Part shown: positions 6,755 through 14,992 of the stretch, piece by piece
How the letters are laid out: each line of letters opens with the position of its first letter
Position numbering within the stretch: position 1 is the first letter of the stretch
Assembly: GCA_002310995.1 (NCBI GenBank)
Contig: DBYV01000018.1
Coordinates: 30,031-70,301, forward strand
Direction: 5' to 3'
Length of the DNA stretch: 40,271 nt
From: a bacterium UBP6_UBA1177
Lineage (GTDB): Bacteria; UBP6; UBA1177
The notes under the pieces: generated by a model
Told to the model about the DNA's origin: nothing
Seen by the model: the letters and a program-made list of their open reading frames with translations, nothing else
The model's database searches: none
Translations under genes and position numbers: made by a program

Positions 6755-9631
6755 TTAATCGTAAGCCCCGGCTCTCTTCAGCATATCAACGATATGATAG
6801 TTACCGGTATATTGGGCTCTGGTAAGAGCCGTTCTTCCTTTATCGTCTTTTGCGTTGACATCGACTTTTTTGGAAATCAGAAACTGGACTACTTTCTCGA
6901 AACCTCTGCTTGCAGCAATCATGAGCGGAGTGCTTTTCTGCTTATCGAGAATGTTATAATTTGCCCCTTTTTCGAGAATAATGAGGACAACCTGCTCCTC
7001 TCTTTTTGCACAAGCATAAAGAAGAACTGTTTCGCCTTCTTTGCTTTTTGCTTCAAGATCTGCTCCGGCCGAAATGAGCATATCAATCATTTTTCCGTTA
7101 CCGTTTCGGACAGCATACCAGAGCGGGAAGAGCCCGTCGGGGAATCTGCGGTTTACCGAGATCTGACGCTGTATAAGGTTTTCCGCAATATCGTGATAGC
7201 TGTTCAGAACGGCGTAAGCCATAAGTTCATCCTGCTCAGAGCGTTTTTCAATGGCTGCGTTTTTGTTGAGAAGGTAAAGAACTACATCGTGTCTGTTTTC
7301 TCTCTTGGCAAGAATGAGCGCCGTATCACCGTTTTTGTCTGCAGCATCAATTGTTGCACCTTTTTCAACGAAGACTTTGACGAATTTTATGTGTCCTTTC
7401 TTTGCTGCAACGATAAGCGGAGTTTCTCCGTTGTTATTTGCTTTGTTCAGATCGGCTTCTTTGTTCAAAAGTAGTTCCGTTATGTCGTCGAAGTTTTTGT
7501 GAAGCGATATCAGAAGCGGTGTGTTACCGAACATGTCGGAAGAGTTTACAAATGCACCGTGTTCAAGGAAAAGTTTGACAAGACCGGTGTTCCCGCGGGA
7601 AGCGGCAACAAGAATGGCTGAGTTACCTTCGTTATCTTTGAGATCGATTTTGGCATCGTTCATAACGAGCATGTGGACCATTCTCGGTTTGTCTGCAAGG
7701 ACTGCCGACATAAGTGCTGTCCGTTTTCTGTTGTCCATCAGGTTTACGTTCGCGCCGTGTTTGATAAGAGTGTTGGCAACCTCTTTTTTATCGTTTTCAA
7801 CAGCCCACATAAGAACGGTTTTGCCATTTTTATCCTTGATGTTCATGTTTGCTTTTCCTTCAGCCAGGACTTCGATCATGTCTCGGTTGTTCGTGAAAGC
7901 TGCAATCCAAAGCGCGCTGAGACCGTCGCTGAATTTGGTGTTTACATTTACGCCGAGACTTATAAGAGCCTGAACAAGTTCGCCGTCACCGATAACAAGA
8001 CCTCTCTGAAGCAGAAATATCGAATCTGTGCTTTTAAGTTGGGCGCCGTGTTTTTTGAGAAGTTTCGCCATTTCATATTTGCGTCTTTCAATGCAGTATG
8101 TGATCAAGGTCTTTCCGGTTTTGTCAGGAGCATCGGCCTTCGCGCCGGCATTGAGAAGAAGTTCAGCAATATCAGTTCTCTCTTTTACTGCAGCATACCA
8201 GAGCAGGGTAAGGCCGTCTTCATAAACTTTGTTAACATTTGCCTTGAGCAGAGTCAAAGATCTGACTTTATCGACATCTTCGTTGATTACCGCCTGTTTC
8301 AGCATAGCATCGGCGTTTGGAGAGGAGAAGCGGACACCGAACTTGGTGAGCCGGTTGATAACTTCTACATTTCCGGTATCTATTGCCCATTCGAGGAGCG
8401 TCTGACCTGCCGAATCCTTTATTGCGACATTGACGCCTCCTTTGAGATATTCGTCAAAAGCGTTCCACGAATTTTTCATCGCGGCAAGCCACAGAACTGT
8501 GCGGCCGTTTTCAAATGTGAGATTGAGCATGCTTTTCTGTTTTGTGACTATAGATGCGAGCCACGGATCGTCTTTTTCAACAGAAACGCGCATCAAAGCA
8601 GAACTTTCCGTCGATGAAAGGAGTGCTCCTCTTCCGGTGAAGTAGCCGGCCATGACTTTCTGACCGCCCAAAACTGCTACGAGAAGCGGTGAAAGCCCCG
8701 ATTGATCATGGTAATTTATGCTTGCTCCTTTCGAGAGAAGGTCTTTTGCAAGATCCATATCGCCCGATTTCGCCGCGGCGATAAGTTCGTTGTTGACCTC
8801 TTCAAGGCTTTTGATGACAGGAATAATGGTAATTTTCTTTTCGGTTTTTTTGCCTGATTGTATTTCAATTGCTTCGTCTTTAGTGGTGTGTCCTGCGAGT
8901 TCAAAACGGACGGTATGGGTTCCTGGTTCGATATCGTTTATTGTGCATGGAGCTGTACAACTTTTCGGGGAAGTTCCGGAAACATCGAGAGTGACTTTTA
9001 CCCCTTGTTTTTCCGACGAGAATGATGCAGAGCCGGGAAGTATAACTACCGGTGCAGGTGCAGCTACAACAGGTTCGTCGGGAACGACATACTCTTTCGG
9101 AGCCGCTTCTTTGAAGTTTTCAGCTTTGTATTTTTCAAGTTCTTTGTTCTCTTCCACGAAAACGGGAGTTTCGGTCTTTTTGCCGTGGATCATTGAAACT
9201 ACTGCTTCGAGAGCTTTTTTCATTCCGGCTGCAGTGCCGTTGAAGTCGGTCGCGCCTGCTTCGGTCTTTCTTTTGCCGTCAACGTAAATATAGTTTACGG
9301 TCAGCGTGAAGATACCTGCGAAGTATTCTACCGAAGGAATGACCACGATATCGGCTTTCAAAGCCTTTCCGATTTCGATCTGGCACTCCATCTGATTGCA
9401 CTTTGACCATTCCGGCGAGCGTTTTTTTACATCGTTCAGAGTGTTGTCGGCAATAATCGTGTATTTACCGATGCTTTTCAAGAGCTGGGTGATATATTCC
9501 TTTGAACCATTGACAACATCAGGATGGATCTTGCCGGTATTGTCCGAAGTGTCCATAACGACAAGTGTCTCTGCAAAAAGACTTGAAGTTGCAATAAAAA
9601 CAAGGAATAAGATTCCGAGCAGTTTTTTCAT
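6755..9631 (-). CDS. Exported ankyrin-repeat protein with TolB/CsgG-like N-domain and PEGA domain
   Basis: 958 residues from the ATG at 9631, which GGAGG precedes; an upstream in-frame ATG at 9649 has no such site. Residues 1-20 are a signal peptide ending SLFA. Residues 21-155 (TLVVMD, a CNQMECQIEIGKAL segment, ADIVVIP) look like the small alpha/beta domain seen before PEGA in deltaproteobacterial periplasmic proteins related to TolB-N/CsgG. A Pro/Ala linker leads to a PEGA-like domain (about 205-275, with SCTAPCTI and EPGTHTVRFE). The remaining 680 residues are about twenty ankyrin repeats. Four show a variant ending DG..(T/S/P)LW.A, suggesting a higher-order repeat. It is probably a periplasmic or surface protein-binding scaffold; its partner is unknown. 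It leads the deacetylase/deoC transcript. Confidence 0.88.
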   Translation of the reverse strand: MKKLLGILFLVFIATSSLFAETLVVMDTSDNTGKIHPDVVNGSKEYITQLLKSIGKYTIIADNTLNDVKKRSPEWSKCNQMECQIEIGKALKADIVVIPSVEYFAGIFTLTVNYIYVDGKRKTEAGATDFNGTAAGMKKALEAVVSMIHGKKTETPVFVEENKELEKYKAENFKEAAPKEYVVPDEPVVAAPAPVVILPGSASFSSEKQGVKVTLDVSGTSPKSCTAPCTINDIEPGTHTVRFELAGHTTKDEAIEIQSGKKTEKKITIIPVIKSLEEVNNELIAAAKSGDMDLAKDLLSKGASINYHDQSGLSPLLVAVLGGQKVMAGYFTGRGALLSSTESSALMRVSVEKDDPWLASIVTKQKSMLNLTFENGRTVLWLAAMKNSWNAFDEYLKGGVNVAIKDSAGQTLLEWAIDTGNVEVINRLTKFGVRFSSPNADAMLKQAVINEDVDKVRSLTLLKANVNKVYEDGLTLLWYAAVKERTDIAELLLNAGAKADAPDKTGKTLITYCIERRKYEMAKLLKKHGAQLKSTDSIFLLQRGLVIGDGELVQALISLGVNVNTKFSDGLSALWIAAFTNNRDMIEVLAEGKANMNIKDKNGKTVLMWAVENDKKEVANTLIKHGANVNLMDNRKRTALMSAVLADKPRMVHMLVMNDAKIDLKDNEGNSAILVAASRGNTGLVKLFLEHGAFVNSSDMFGNTPLLISLHKNFDDITELLLNKEADLNKANNNGETPLIVAAKKGHIKFVKVFVEKGATIDAADKNGDTALILAKRENRHDVVLYLLNKNAAIEKRSEQDELMAYAVLNSYHDIAENLIQRQISVNRRFPDGLFPLWYAVRNGNGKMIDMLISAGADLEAKSKEGETVLLYACAKREEQVVLIILEKGANYNILDKQKSTPLMIAASRGFEKVVQFLISKKVDVNAKDDKGRTALTRAQYTGNYHIVDMLKRAGAYD

Positions 9632-9690
9632 AAAATCCTCCACACACAAAAAGACTGCTGACTATAACTTAAAAGAATTTTTTTAAAAGA

Positions 9691-9730
9691 AAAAACGTAA
9701 CGCCGTTACGCCGTTACGTCGTCACGACTA
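9691..9730. repeat. Octamer-periodic intergenic repeat, copy A
   Basis: Between ribE and the long ankyrin gene lies an 8-bp-periodic run: AACGCCGT, TACGCCGT, TACGTCGT and CACGACTA at 9699, 9707, 9715 and 9723, with AAAAACGT before them. The TACGTCGT octamer is shared exactly with copies B and C. This copy lacks their outer GCGCC/GGCGC arms. Confidence 0.7.
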
Positions 9731-9739
9731 AATTGAAAT

Positions 9740-10366
9740 TCAGAGTTTTTCAATCAGTGATTCAAAATCAGCATTTTCGGCGCGTTTCAACATTTTTGCC
9801 GCGTATTTTCCGAGAATATCGAATTCAAGGTTGACTTCATTTCCTGTTTTTAGGGTTTCAGTGAAGGAAGTACGTTTAAGAGTTTCGGGAATGAGCGAGA
9901 TCCTGAAAGTATTCCCGTCAAGTTCGGCGATCGTGAGACTGACTCCGTTGACTGTTACCGAGCCGCGCGGTACTGTAAAATCCTCGAAATTTTTGTCGAA
10001 ACTGATTTTTATTTCGGTTCCGTCACCGATTTTCCTGATTTCTGAGACTTTTCCGCAAGAGTCGACATGACCCTGCACGATGTGTCCGTCAAATCTGCTG
10101 TTTGCAGGCATTGCCCGTTCCAGATTTACGGTCGAGCCTGTTGTGTATTTTGCTGCAATCGTTTTTTCGAGAGTCGACTTGGAGAGAAAGAAGGAAATAG
10201 TTCCTTCGGTAAAGCTTTCCACGGTGAGACAGACTCCGTCGACAGCTATTGAATCGCCAGTTTTTATTTCGTTCCTGAACGGATTTTTAAGGCTGATGCG
10301 GCATTCCTGTCCTTTTTTTTCAATTTTTGTTATGGTTGAAACAGCTTCGATTATACCGGTAAACAT
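9740..10366 (-). CDS. ribE: Riboflavin synthase (alpha subunit)
   Basis: A 208-residue enzyme that converts two 6,7-dimethyl-8-ribityllumazine molecules to riboflavin and the pyrimidinedione. It starts with the family hallmark MFTGIIE. Its two lumazine-binding halves are visible as tandem repeats (GDSIAVDGVCLTV in the first, GSVTVNGVSLTI in the second). GHIVQGHVD begins the second half and the C-terminal helix starts GKYAAKM. Length is normal (family about 200-220). GGGAGG lies six bases before the ATG. It stands alone, without ribD, ribBA or ribH, and no FMN-riboswitch-like block is visible in the 204-bp leader region. Confidence 0.96.
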   Translation of the reverse strand: MFTGIIEAVSTITKIEKKGQECRISLKNPFRNEIKTGDSIAVDGVCLTVESFTEGTISFFLSKSTLEKTIAAKYTTGSTVNLERAMPANSRFDGHIVQGHVDSCGKVSEIRKIGDGTEIKISFDKNFEDFTVPRGSVTVNGVSLTIAELDGNTFRISLIPETLKRTSFTETLKTGNEVNLEFDILGKYAAKMLKRAENADFESLIEKL

Positions 10367-10397
10367 TTTTCCTCCCTAAAAGGCCGATAACTCTGTC

Positions 10398-10425
10398 AAT
10401 TTATTGTATGACGGCATTTTGTCAA
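10398..10425 (-). promoter_or_regulatory. Candidate promoter for ribE
   Basis: On the minus strand TTGACA (10420-10425), a 16-bp spacer and TAAATT (10398-10403). The distance to the ATG is about 31 bp. The -35 is perfect and the -10 is 4 of 6. Confidence 0.5.
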
Positions 10426-10480
10426 CTATGAGTGGAAAACATAGGTGAAAAGAAAAAAAATTTTTAAGACATTTTTATTG

Positions 10481-10508
10481 TTGACTTTTAATTTTTGCTA
10501 ATTACTAT
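10481..10508 (+). promoter_or_regulatory. Candidate promoter for the RRM gene
   Basis: TTGACT (10481-10486), a 16-bp spacer and TACTAT (10503-10508), 62 bp before the ATG at 10571. It faces away from ribE, so the gap is a divergent promoter region. Confidence 0.5.
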
Positions 10509-10570
10509 CGCCTCGCTTTGAGAAATAGTTCTCAGGCTGTGTTTTACAATTGTTTTTTGAGAGAAGAGAC

Positions 10571-10843
10571 ATGAACATTTATGTTGGAAACCTTGCGTAC
10601 AAAATGAGTGAAGAAGAACTTAGGGCTGCATTCGAAGCTTACGGAACAGTTGAATCCGCAAGATTCGTTATCGATCGCGAAACCGGCCGTTCCAAAGGAT
10701 TCGGTTTTGTTGAAATGCCTGTAAAAGAAGAAGCTATGGCAGCGATCGAAGGTCTTAACGGCACCGAACTTAACGGCAGAACCGTTACAGTCAATGAAGC
10801 ACGTCCGCGTGAAGAAAGACCGAGAGGCGGTTTCAGAAAGTAA
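10571..10843 (+). CDS. Small RNA-recognition-motif (RRM) protein
   Basis: 90 residues from the ATG at 10571, forming a single RRM fold. RNP2 is NIYVGNL (2-8), RNP1 is KGFGFVEM (42-49), and a short basic tail ends RPRGGFRK. Such one-domain RRM proteins in cyanobacteria and many Gram-negatives bind single-stranded RNA and are often cold-induced or abundant. The tail is much shorter than the Gly-rich tails of cyanobacterial Rbp proteins. A reading seven codons longer from 10550 is open, but MNIYVGN is the normal family start. It is monocistronic, with its own promoter and a strong terminator, which fits high, independent expression. Confidence 0.93.
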   Translation: MNIYVGNLAYKMSEEELRAAFEAYGTVESARFVIDRETGRSKGFGFVEMPVKEEAMAAIEGLNGTELNGRTVTVNEARPREERPRGGFRK

Positions 10844-10888
10844 TTCTTTAAGTCGTTCACAAAATAGATCACACGCATTTTTGTTTCT

Positions 10889-10919
10889 TGCCTGAGTTTT
10901 TTAGCTCAGGCATTTTTTT
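10889..10919 (+). terminator. Rho-independent terminator after the RRM gene
   Basis: An eight-pair stem, TGCCTGAG (10889-10896) with CTCAGGCA (10905-10912), an 8-base loop and a run of seven T. It ends 72 bp before the next gene. Confidence 0.88.
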
Positions 10920-10990
10920 ATCCTCATTTTTTGTAGTTTTCGTCACTTTTTTATGCTATAAGCGAACGCTTTTTTTTGAAGGAGAAGTGA

Positions 10991-11872
10991 ATGATCACCG
11001 AATGTCCGAATTGCAGCAAGACAATATCGGTAGCAAAATGCGGAATTACTAGATGTCCTAAGTGCAGAGCCCTTGTATTTATCGGCGATCCGCTGAAAGA
11101 CGAAAAAAACAGCATCGTCGAACCAGCACCGGAAGAACATAGTAAAGAGACGTCTATTGAACCCGAAAAGAACGAAAATTTAAAGAAAGTAAGGATTGTT
11201 ATTGAAAAAATACAGTCTATGGTTGATGGCGGAACACCGTGGGATCTTGTTTCAAGACTTGGTTTTGCCGAAGCGTTTTTTCTTACAACAAAAGAACTTG
11301 TTCTGACTCCGGAAGCGTTTTTCTATAAAATGAAAAATGCTAGAAAACCTTCGTTTTTCCCTTTTTACGGCATTATTGCCGCGTTTGCGGCATCGCTTTT
11401 CCAGATTTTCTGGGCTTTGAAATTTTTTCAGACGACGTTTCCTGATTTTGCATCCTTCAAAGCCTCTGTTTCTTCACTGGGTGCTGAGGTGCTTCCTATT
11501 TTGAATGACGAGGCGACTTTGAAAGCAGTGTTTGAAATGATGAATCCTGATGCAAAGATGCTTGCAATTCAGCTTTGCATCTCTCCTTTTATGGCAATAG
11601 TTTTTACTGCATTTATTCTTCACACAGGGAGTACGCTTTTGGGTTCCAACACACGCCTCATTCATTTTTACAGAATGTCGAGTTTTATAATGGTTACAGG
11701 TTTGCTGAATATTATTCCTGTGTTAGGTAATTTTGTCTCTTTTGTATGGCGCACTGTTCTCGTCTACAAAGGCGGTAAGGTTTTGAACGGTTTTACTGAA
11801 AGAAAGGCAAGGCTCTATATTGTTTTTTACATTCTTATGCAGATACTTTTTGTAGGATTGGGGATGATATGA
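10991..11872 (+). CDS. Zinc-ribbon membrane protein, Yip1-like
   Basis: 293 residues. The N-terminus is a zinc ribbon of the MJ0042/zinc-finger type (CPNC at 5-8, CPKC at 22-25). A charged linker and about four transmembrane segments follow (roughly 118-142, 196-222, 235-263 and 273-293). The membrane half resembles the bacterial Yip1/YIPF-type domain (a GLLNIIPVLGNFVSFVW segment and LVYKGGKVLNG). These proteins have no agreed function in bacteria. GGAG is seven bases before the ATG. Its last four bases overlap the ispF start, making it the first gene of the ispF-glycosyltransferase-U32 run. Confidence 0.78.
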   Translation: MITECPNCSKTISVAKCGITRCPKCRALVFIGDPLKDEKNSIVEPAPEEHSKETSIEPEKNENLKKVRIVIEKIQSMVDGGTPWDLVSRLGFAEAFFLTTKELVLTPEAFFYKMKNARKPSFFPFYGIIAAFAASLFQIFWALKFFQTTFPDFASFKASVSSLGAEVLPILNDEATLKAVFEMMNPDAKMLAIQLCISPFMAIVFTAFILHTGSTLLGSNTRLIHFYRMSSFIMVTGLLNIIPVLGNFVSFVWRTVLVYKGGKVLNGFTERKARLYIVFYILMQILFVGLGMI

Positions 11873-12351
11873 ATTTAAGAGTCGGCAACGGATTTGATGT
11901 CCACAAATTTGAAGATGGAAGGCCTCTTTTTTTAGGTGGAATACTTATAGAAAACCATATCGGACTTGCAGGTCACAGTGATGCCGACGTGCTTATTCAC
12001 GCTGTGATTGATGCTCTTCTGGGTGCTGCCGCAATCGGCGACATCGGCGAGCTTTTTCCCGATAACGACAATACTTTCAAAAATATAAGAAGCACGATTC
12101 TTCTTAAAAAAGTTATAGGTGAACTCACTTCTCGCGGCTGGCAGATCGTAAACGTTGATTCGACCGTCATCTGCGAAACGCCTAAAATAAGTAAATATAA
12201 ACTTCAGATGAGAGAAAAATTAGCTGAAATAATGCAGATTCCGCTTGATAACGTCATGGTTAAGGGAAAAACAACTGAAAAACTTGGTTTTACCGGCAGA
12301 AAAGAGGGAATTGCGGCTATGTCTACGGCACTTTTGGAGAAAAAATCATGA
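11869..12351 (+). CDS. ispF: 2-C-methyl-D-erythritol 2,4-cyclodiphosphate synthase
   Basis: 160 residues, normal for the family. This MEP-pathway enzyme cyclises CDP-ME 2-phosphate with release of CMP, and it works as a zinc-dependent trimer. Metal ligands are DVH (Asp10, His12) and the His44 of VLIH; the HSDADV block (36-41) and IGDIGELFPD are the family signatures. The substrate loop KGKTTEKLGFTGR (132-144) is intact. It overlaps the genes on both sides by ATGA, so the three are translationally coupled. ispD is not adjacent. Confidence 0.97.
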   Translation: MNLRVGNGFDVHKFEDGRPLFLGGILIENHIGLAGHSDADVLIHAVIDALLGAAAIGDIGELFPDNDNTFKNIRSTILLKKVIGELTSRGWQIVNVDSTVICETPKISKYKLQMREKLAEIMQIPLDNVMVKGKTTEKLGFTGRKEGIAAMSTALLEKKS

Positions 12352-12995
12352 AAAAAATCAGTTTTTATGTAGGAAAAAAGAATTTTATAACGTTCGCGGT
12401 CGCTTCGCTGATTCTGCTTTATGCGATCTACTCTTTTTCCGATAACGTGATTTATTTCTTTTCGGATGACTCACCGATAGATCTTGGGGATGCTCTTGAA
12501 TTGAATACAGAAAATTTCGCCAAGGTTAAGGACGGTGATTATGTTCAAATCAAAGGTATAACTTCGATTCAGGGCGGTAACATCAAAAAAGGGATTACTG
12601 GAGAGCGTCATGTTGTTTATTACCTGAACGGTTCTTCGAAGTTTATAATAGATTCAGCCGTGAAGGACGAAGATTCTTTTGCAGGTCCTCACTACAGAAC
12701 AGTAAAAGGGCGGGCGTTTGGGTTCAAAACCAATTCGAAGGCAGCAAAAATGCAGGCTTTTTTCGCAAATTCTCTTTACCTCGACATGAAGGATGACGGT
12801 TTTTTCATTGAGGACGGCGTTATTCCGCGTAGTGATTATGCCGGTCTTTGCATGTTTGTTTTTTTCATTGTCCTGATGATCCTGAATGTTTTTTTCTTCA
12901 TAAAACCTATGAAGCGTGAAATCAGGCAGGATGATATTGACAGAGAACTTGACGCGCTTTTTGATTCAGGAGCGGATAATGACAGAGAAAACTGA
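12348..12995 (+). CDS. Two-pass membrane protein, unknown function
   Basis: 215 residues I do not recognise. One transmembrane segment lies at about 13-33 and another at about 167-188. Between them are about 130 residues of beta-rich, probably extracytoplasmic sequence (KVKDGDYVQIKGIT, HVVYYLNGSSKFII, KGRAFGFKTN). The DGDYVQIKG turn resembles OB-type barrels such as the GIDE domain, but this is a weak guess. A basic then acidic tail (MKREIRQDDIDRELD) would be cytoplasmic. GGAG precedes the ATG. It overlaps ispF by 4 bases and the glycosyltransferase by 17, so the three are made together. Confidence 0.7.
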   Translation: MKKISFYVGKKNFITFAVASLILLYAIYSFSDNVIYFFSDDSPIDLGDALELNTENFAKVKDGDYVQIKGITSIQGGNIKKGITGERHVVYYLNGSSKFIIDSAVKDEDSFAGPHYRTVKGRAFGFKTNSKAAKMQAFFANSLYLDMKDDGFFIEDGVIPRSDYAGLCMFVFFIVLMILNVFFFIKPMKREIRQDDIDRELDALFDSGADNDREN

Positions 12996-14985
12996 TAAAA
13001 AACGAATTTTTTTTCTTATTCTGGCGGTTGTTTTTGTCTATTTCAACTCGCTTCCTAACGATTTTATCTTTGACGATATTCCTCTTGTTCAGAATTCACT
13101 TTGGATAACTTCGGCCAATTTTATTGATATTTTGCTTTCTTACCGGCCGTTACGTTATGTTTCTTATGCGCTTGATTACCGCATTTTCGGCATGAATCCT
13201 GCCGGTTTCAGGCTTATGAACATAGTTTATCATACTATTTCAGTGCTTTCTCTCTTCTGGGCTCTCAAAATGTTCGGTCTCACGAAAAGGGCAGCATTTG
13301 CTGCGGCTTTGATTTTTGCTGTTCATCCGGTGAATACTGATGCCGTAGCCTATATTTCAGGCAGAAGGGATGTGCTAATGGGGCTTTTTTATATCCTTAG
13401 TACCGGATGTTTCTTTAAGTTTTACAGAACGGTTTCGCCTGCGGAAAGAGCGGTTTCCGGAACTGCTAAAAAACAATGGCTTTTTTTGGTTCTGGCACTT
13501 CTTTTCATGGTTGTTTCGATTTCGTCGAAAGAGATGGGTGCAACGATCCCGCTTGTTTTCATAATGTATGTCGCATACAAGGACGGCGCGGCACTTCTCA
13601 AAAAGCCATGGTTTTATTTTGTAGCGATGATTTTTCTCATTCTTTTTTCGTTTTTTGCATTTCTTGCCATTTCAGGTGGCGGAAGCGCTCTGGTGTCGCT
13701 CAAAGGAATTCGTTTCCACGGAAATTCGCCAGAAGTTCACTATCTGACGGCGGCAACGATTTTCCTGCACTATCTTAAACTTACGGTTTTCCCGTGGAAG
13801 CTCATACTTGACAACGCAGGTTATCCGCTCGTTATGGATTGGAATTTTGAAGTTTTCTTCTCGATTCTTTCGATGTTTGTTCTTGTTTTTCTTGTATGGT
13901 CTCTTCTTACGACTTCACGGAAAAACAAGACTAATTCAACTGCGGAAAGGCTCGAAATGAGGCATTCAATCGCTTTCTGGATAGTTTTTTTCATAGTTTC
14001 TCTGGCGCCTGTTCTTCAGATAATTCCTCTTCACGAAATTGTAGCTGTCCACTATCTTTATGTTCCTATTACAGGGTTCTGTGCGATTACAGGAATTCTT
14101 TTTGATTACTGTGCAGGAACTGAAAATATTGGTTTCCAGCAGATGTTCAATTTTGGAGAAAGCAGAAAAAGAGCCATTGCAGCACTTTGCATAACGCTTC
14201 TTTTCTCGCTTTTTTCGTTGCGTACGATTTCGCGTAATTTCGAAATGAAAAATATCTGGACGGTGTTTCATGCTGATGCGGAGAAGCAGCCGCTTTCTTT
14301 CAGAGGGCTTTTTACGATTGGGGCTGAATATCTCAACATGAAATTCCCGGACAAGGCATGGGAATACTACAAACAGTCGATTGATACAGGCTACTGGGAC
14401 CCGAATCTTTTGAGCAACATAATTGGGTATTACATTGTTAAAGGCAATCATGTCGCTGCCGTTGATTTTTTCAAAAAAATGGTGCAGCAGGGGGAGTACA
14501 TCACTTCTACAGGAACTTTGAATATCGCTTATATCTACATGATCAGCGGCGACTGCGATACGGCTTTGAAAATGGCAGGAACTATTATACCGGACGCAAG
14601 CGAACTCAAGCGTCACGATTCGCTGATGAAATGCCGCGATTATGGTTTCGATAAATTCGATGACAGCAATATTTATGATGTCTATGCAAAACAGCAGAAG
14701 ATGAAAGATCTCGAAATGAATGTTGAAAGGAAACCTTACCTGAAAAGATTGATCGAAAGTGGCGAATTTACAGGCGAAAAACTTATAGAACTGGTTTCAG
14801 ATCTTGCTGCGGTAGACTTTATTTCAGATATTCCGGAAGCGATAGAATACTATAGATATGAAATCGAACTTTGCGGAAAATACGGTATTGCGGTTCCTGA
14901 GACTGCAATAAAATCGCTTGCAGTCCTTGAAGACTATTCGCACAAAGTTCTCGACGAGGGTAAGTATCTGCCGCTCGAATTTTAG
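12979..14985 (+). CDS. TMTC-like membrane O-mannosyltransferase with TPR tail
   Basis: 668 residues from the ATG at 12979 (AGGAG seven bases before it), overlapping the previous gene; an upstream in-frame ATG at 12916 has no such support. The N-terminus carries the TMTC/GT-C pattern: NDFIFDD, with the catalytic-type acidic pair Asp32-Asp33 in the first extracytoplasmic loop, then RPLRYVSYALDYRIFG and FAVHPVNTDAVAYISGRRD. About ten membrane segments run to residue 430. The rest is helical TPR-like sequence (AWEYYKQSIDTGYWDPN and on). Relatives transfer mannose from polyprenyl-phosphate mannose to proteins outside the membrane. The donor and target here are inferred only. Confidence 0.82.
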   Translation: MTEKTDKKRIFFLILAVVFVYFNSLPNDFIFDDIPLVQNSLWITSANFIDILLSYRPLRYVSYALDYRIFGMNPAGFRLMNIVYHTISVLSLFWALKMFGLTKRAAFAAALIFAVHPVNTDAVAYISGRRDVLMGLFYILSTGCFFKFYRTVSPAERAVSGTAKKQWLFLVLALLFMVVSISSKEMGATIPLVFIMYVAYKDGAALLKKPWFYFVAMIFLILFSFFAFLAISGGGSALVSLKGIRFHGNSPEVHYLTAATIFLHYLKLTVFPWKLILDNAGYPLVMDWNFEVFFSILSMFVLVFLVWSLLTTSRKNKTNSTAERLEMRHSIAFWIVFFIVSLAPVLQIIPLHEIVAVHYLYVPITGFCAITGILFDYCAGTENIGFQQMFNFGESRKRAIAALCITLLFSLFSLRTISRNFEMKNIWTVFHADAEKQPLSFRGLFTIGAEYLNMKFPDKAWEYYKQSIDTGYWDPNLLSNIIGYYIVKGNHVAAVDFFKKMVQQGEYITSTGTLNIAYIYMISGDCDTALKMAGTIIPDASELKRHDSLMKCRDYGFDKFDDSNIYDVYAKQQKMKDLEMNVERKPYLKRLIESGEFTGEKLIELVSDLAAVDFISDIPEAIEYYRYEIELCGKYGIAVPETAIKSLAVLEDYSHKVLDEGKYLPLEF

Positions 14986-14992
14986 GTGAAAA

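Noticed and set aside
7673..8617. Long plus-strand open frames across the ankyrin gene
   Set aside because: They are shadows of repeats on the minus strand, with no start site or recognisable domain.
10367..10570. FMN riboswitch before ribE
   Set aside because: No conserved RFN blocks were found and the likely transcript leader is only about 30 bases.
12916..12978. Longer N-terminus for the glycosyltransferase
   Set aside because: It would begin inside the previous gene without an SD; the ATG at 12979 has AGGAG and starts just before the first membrane segment.
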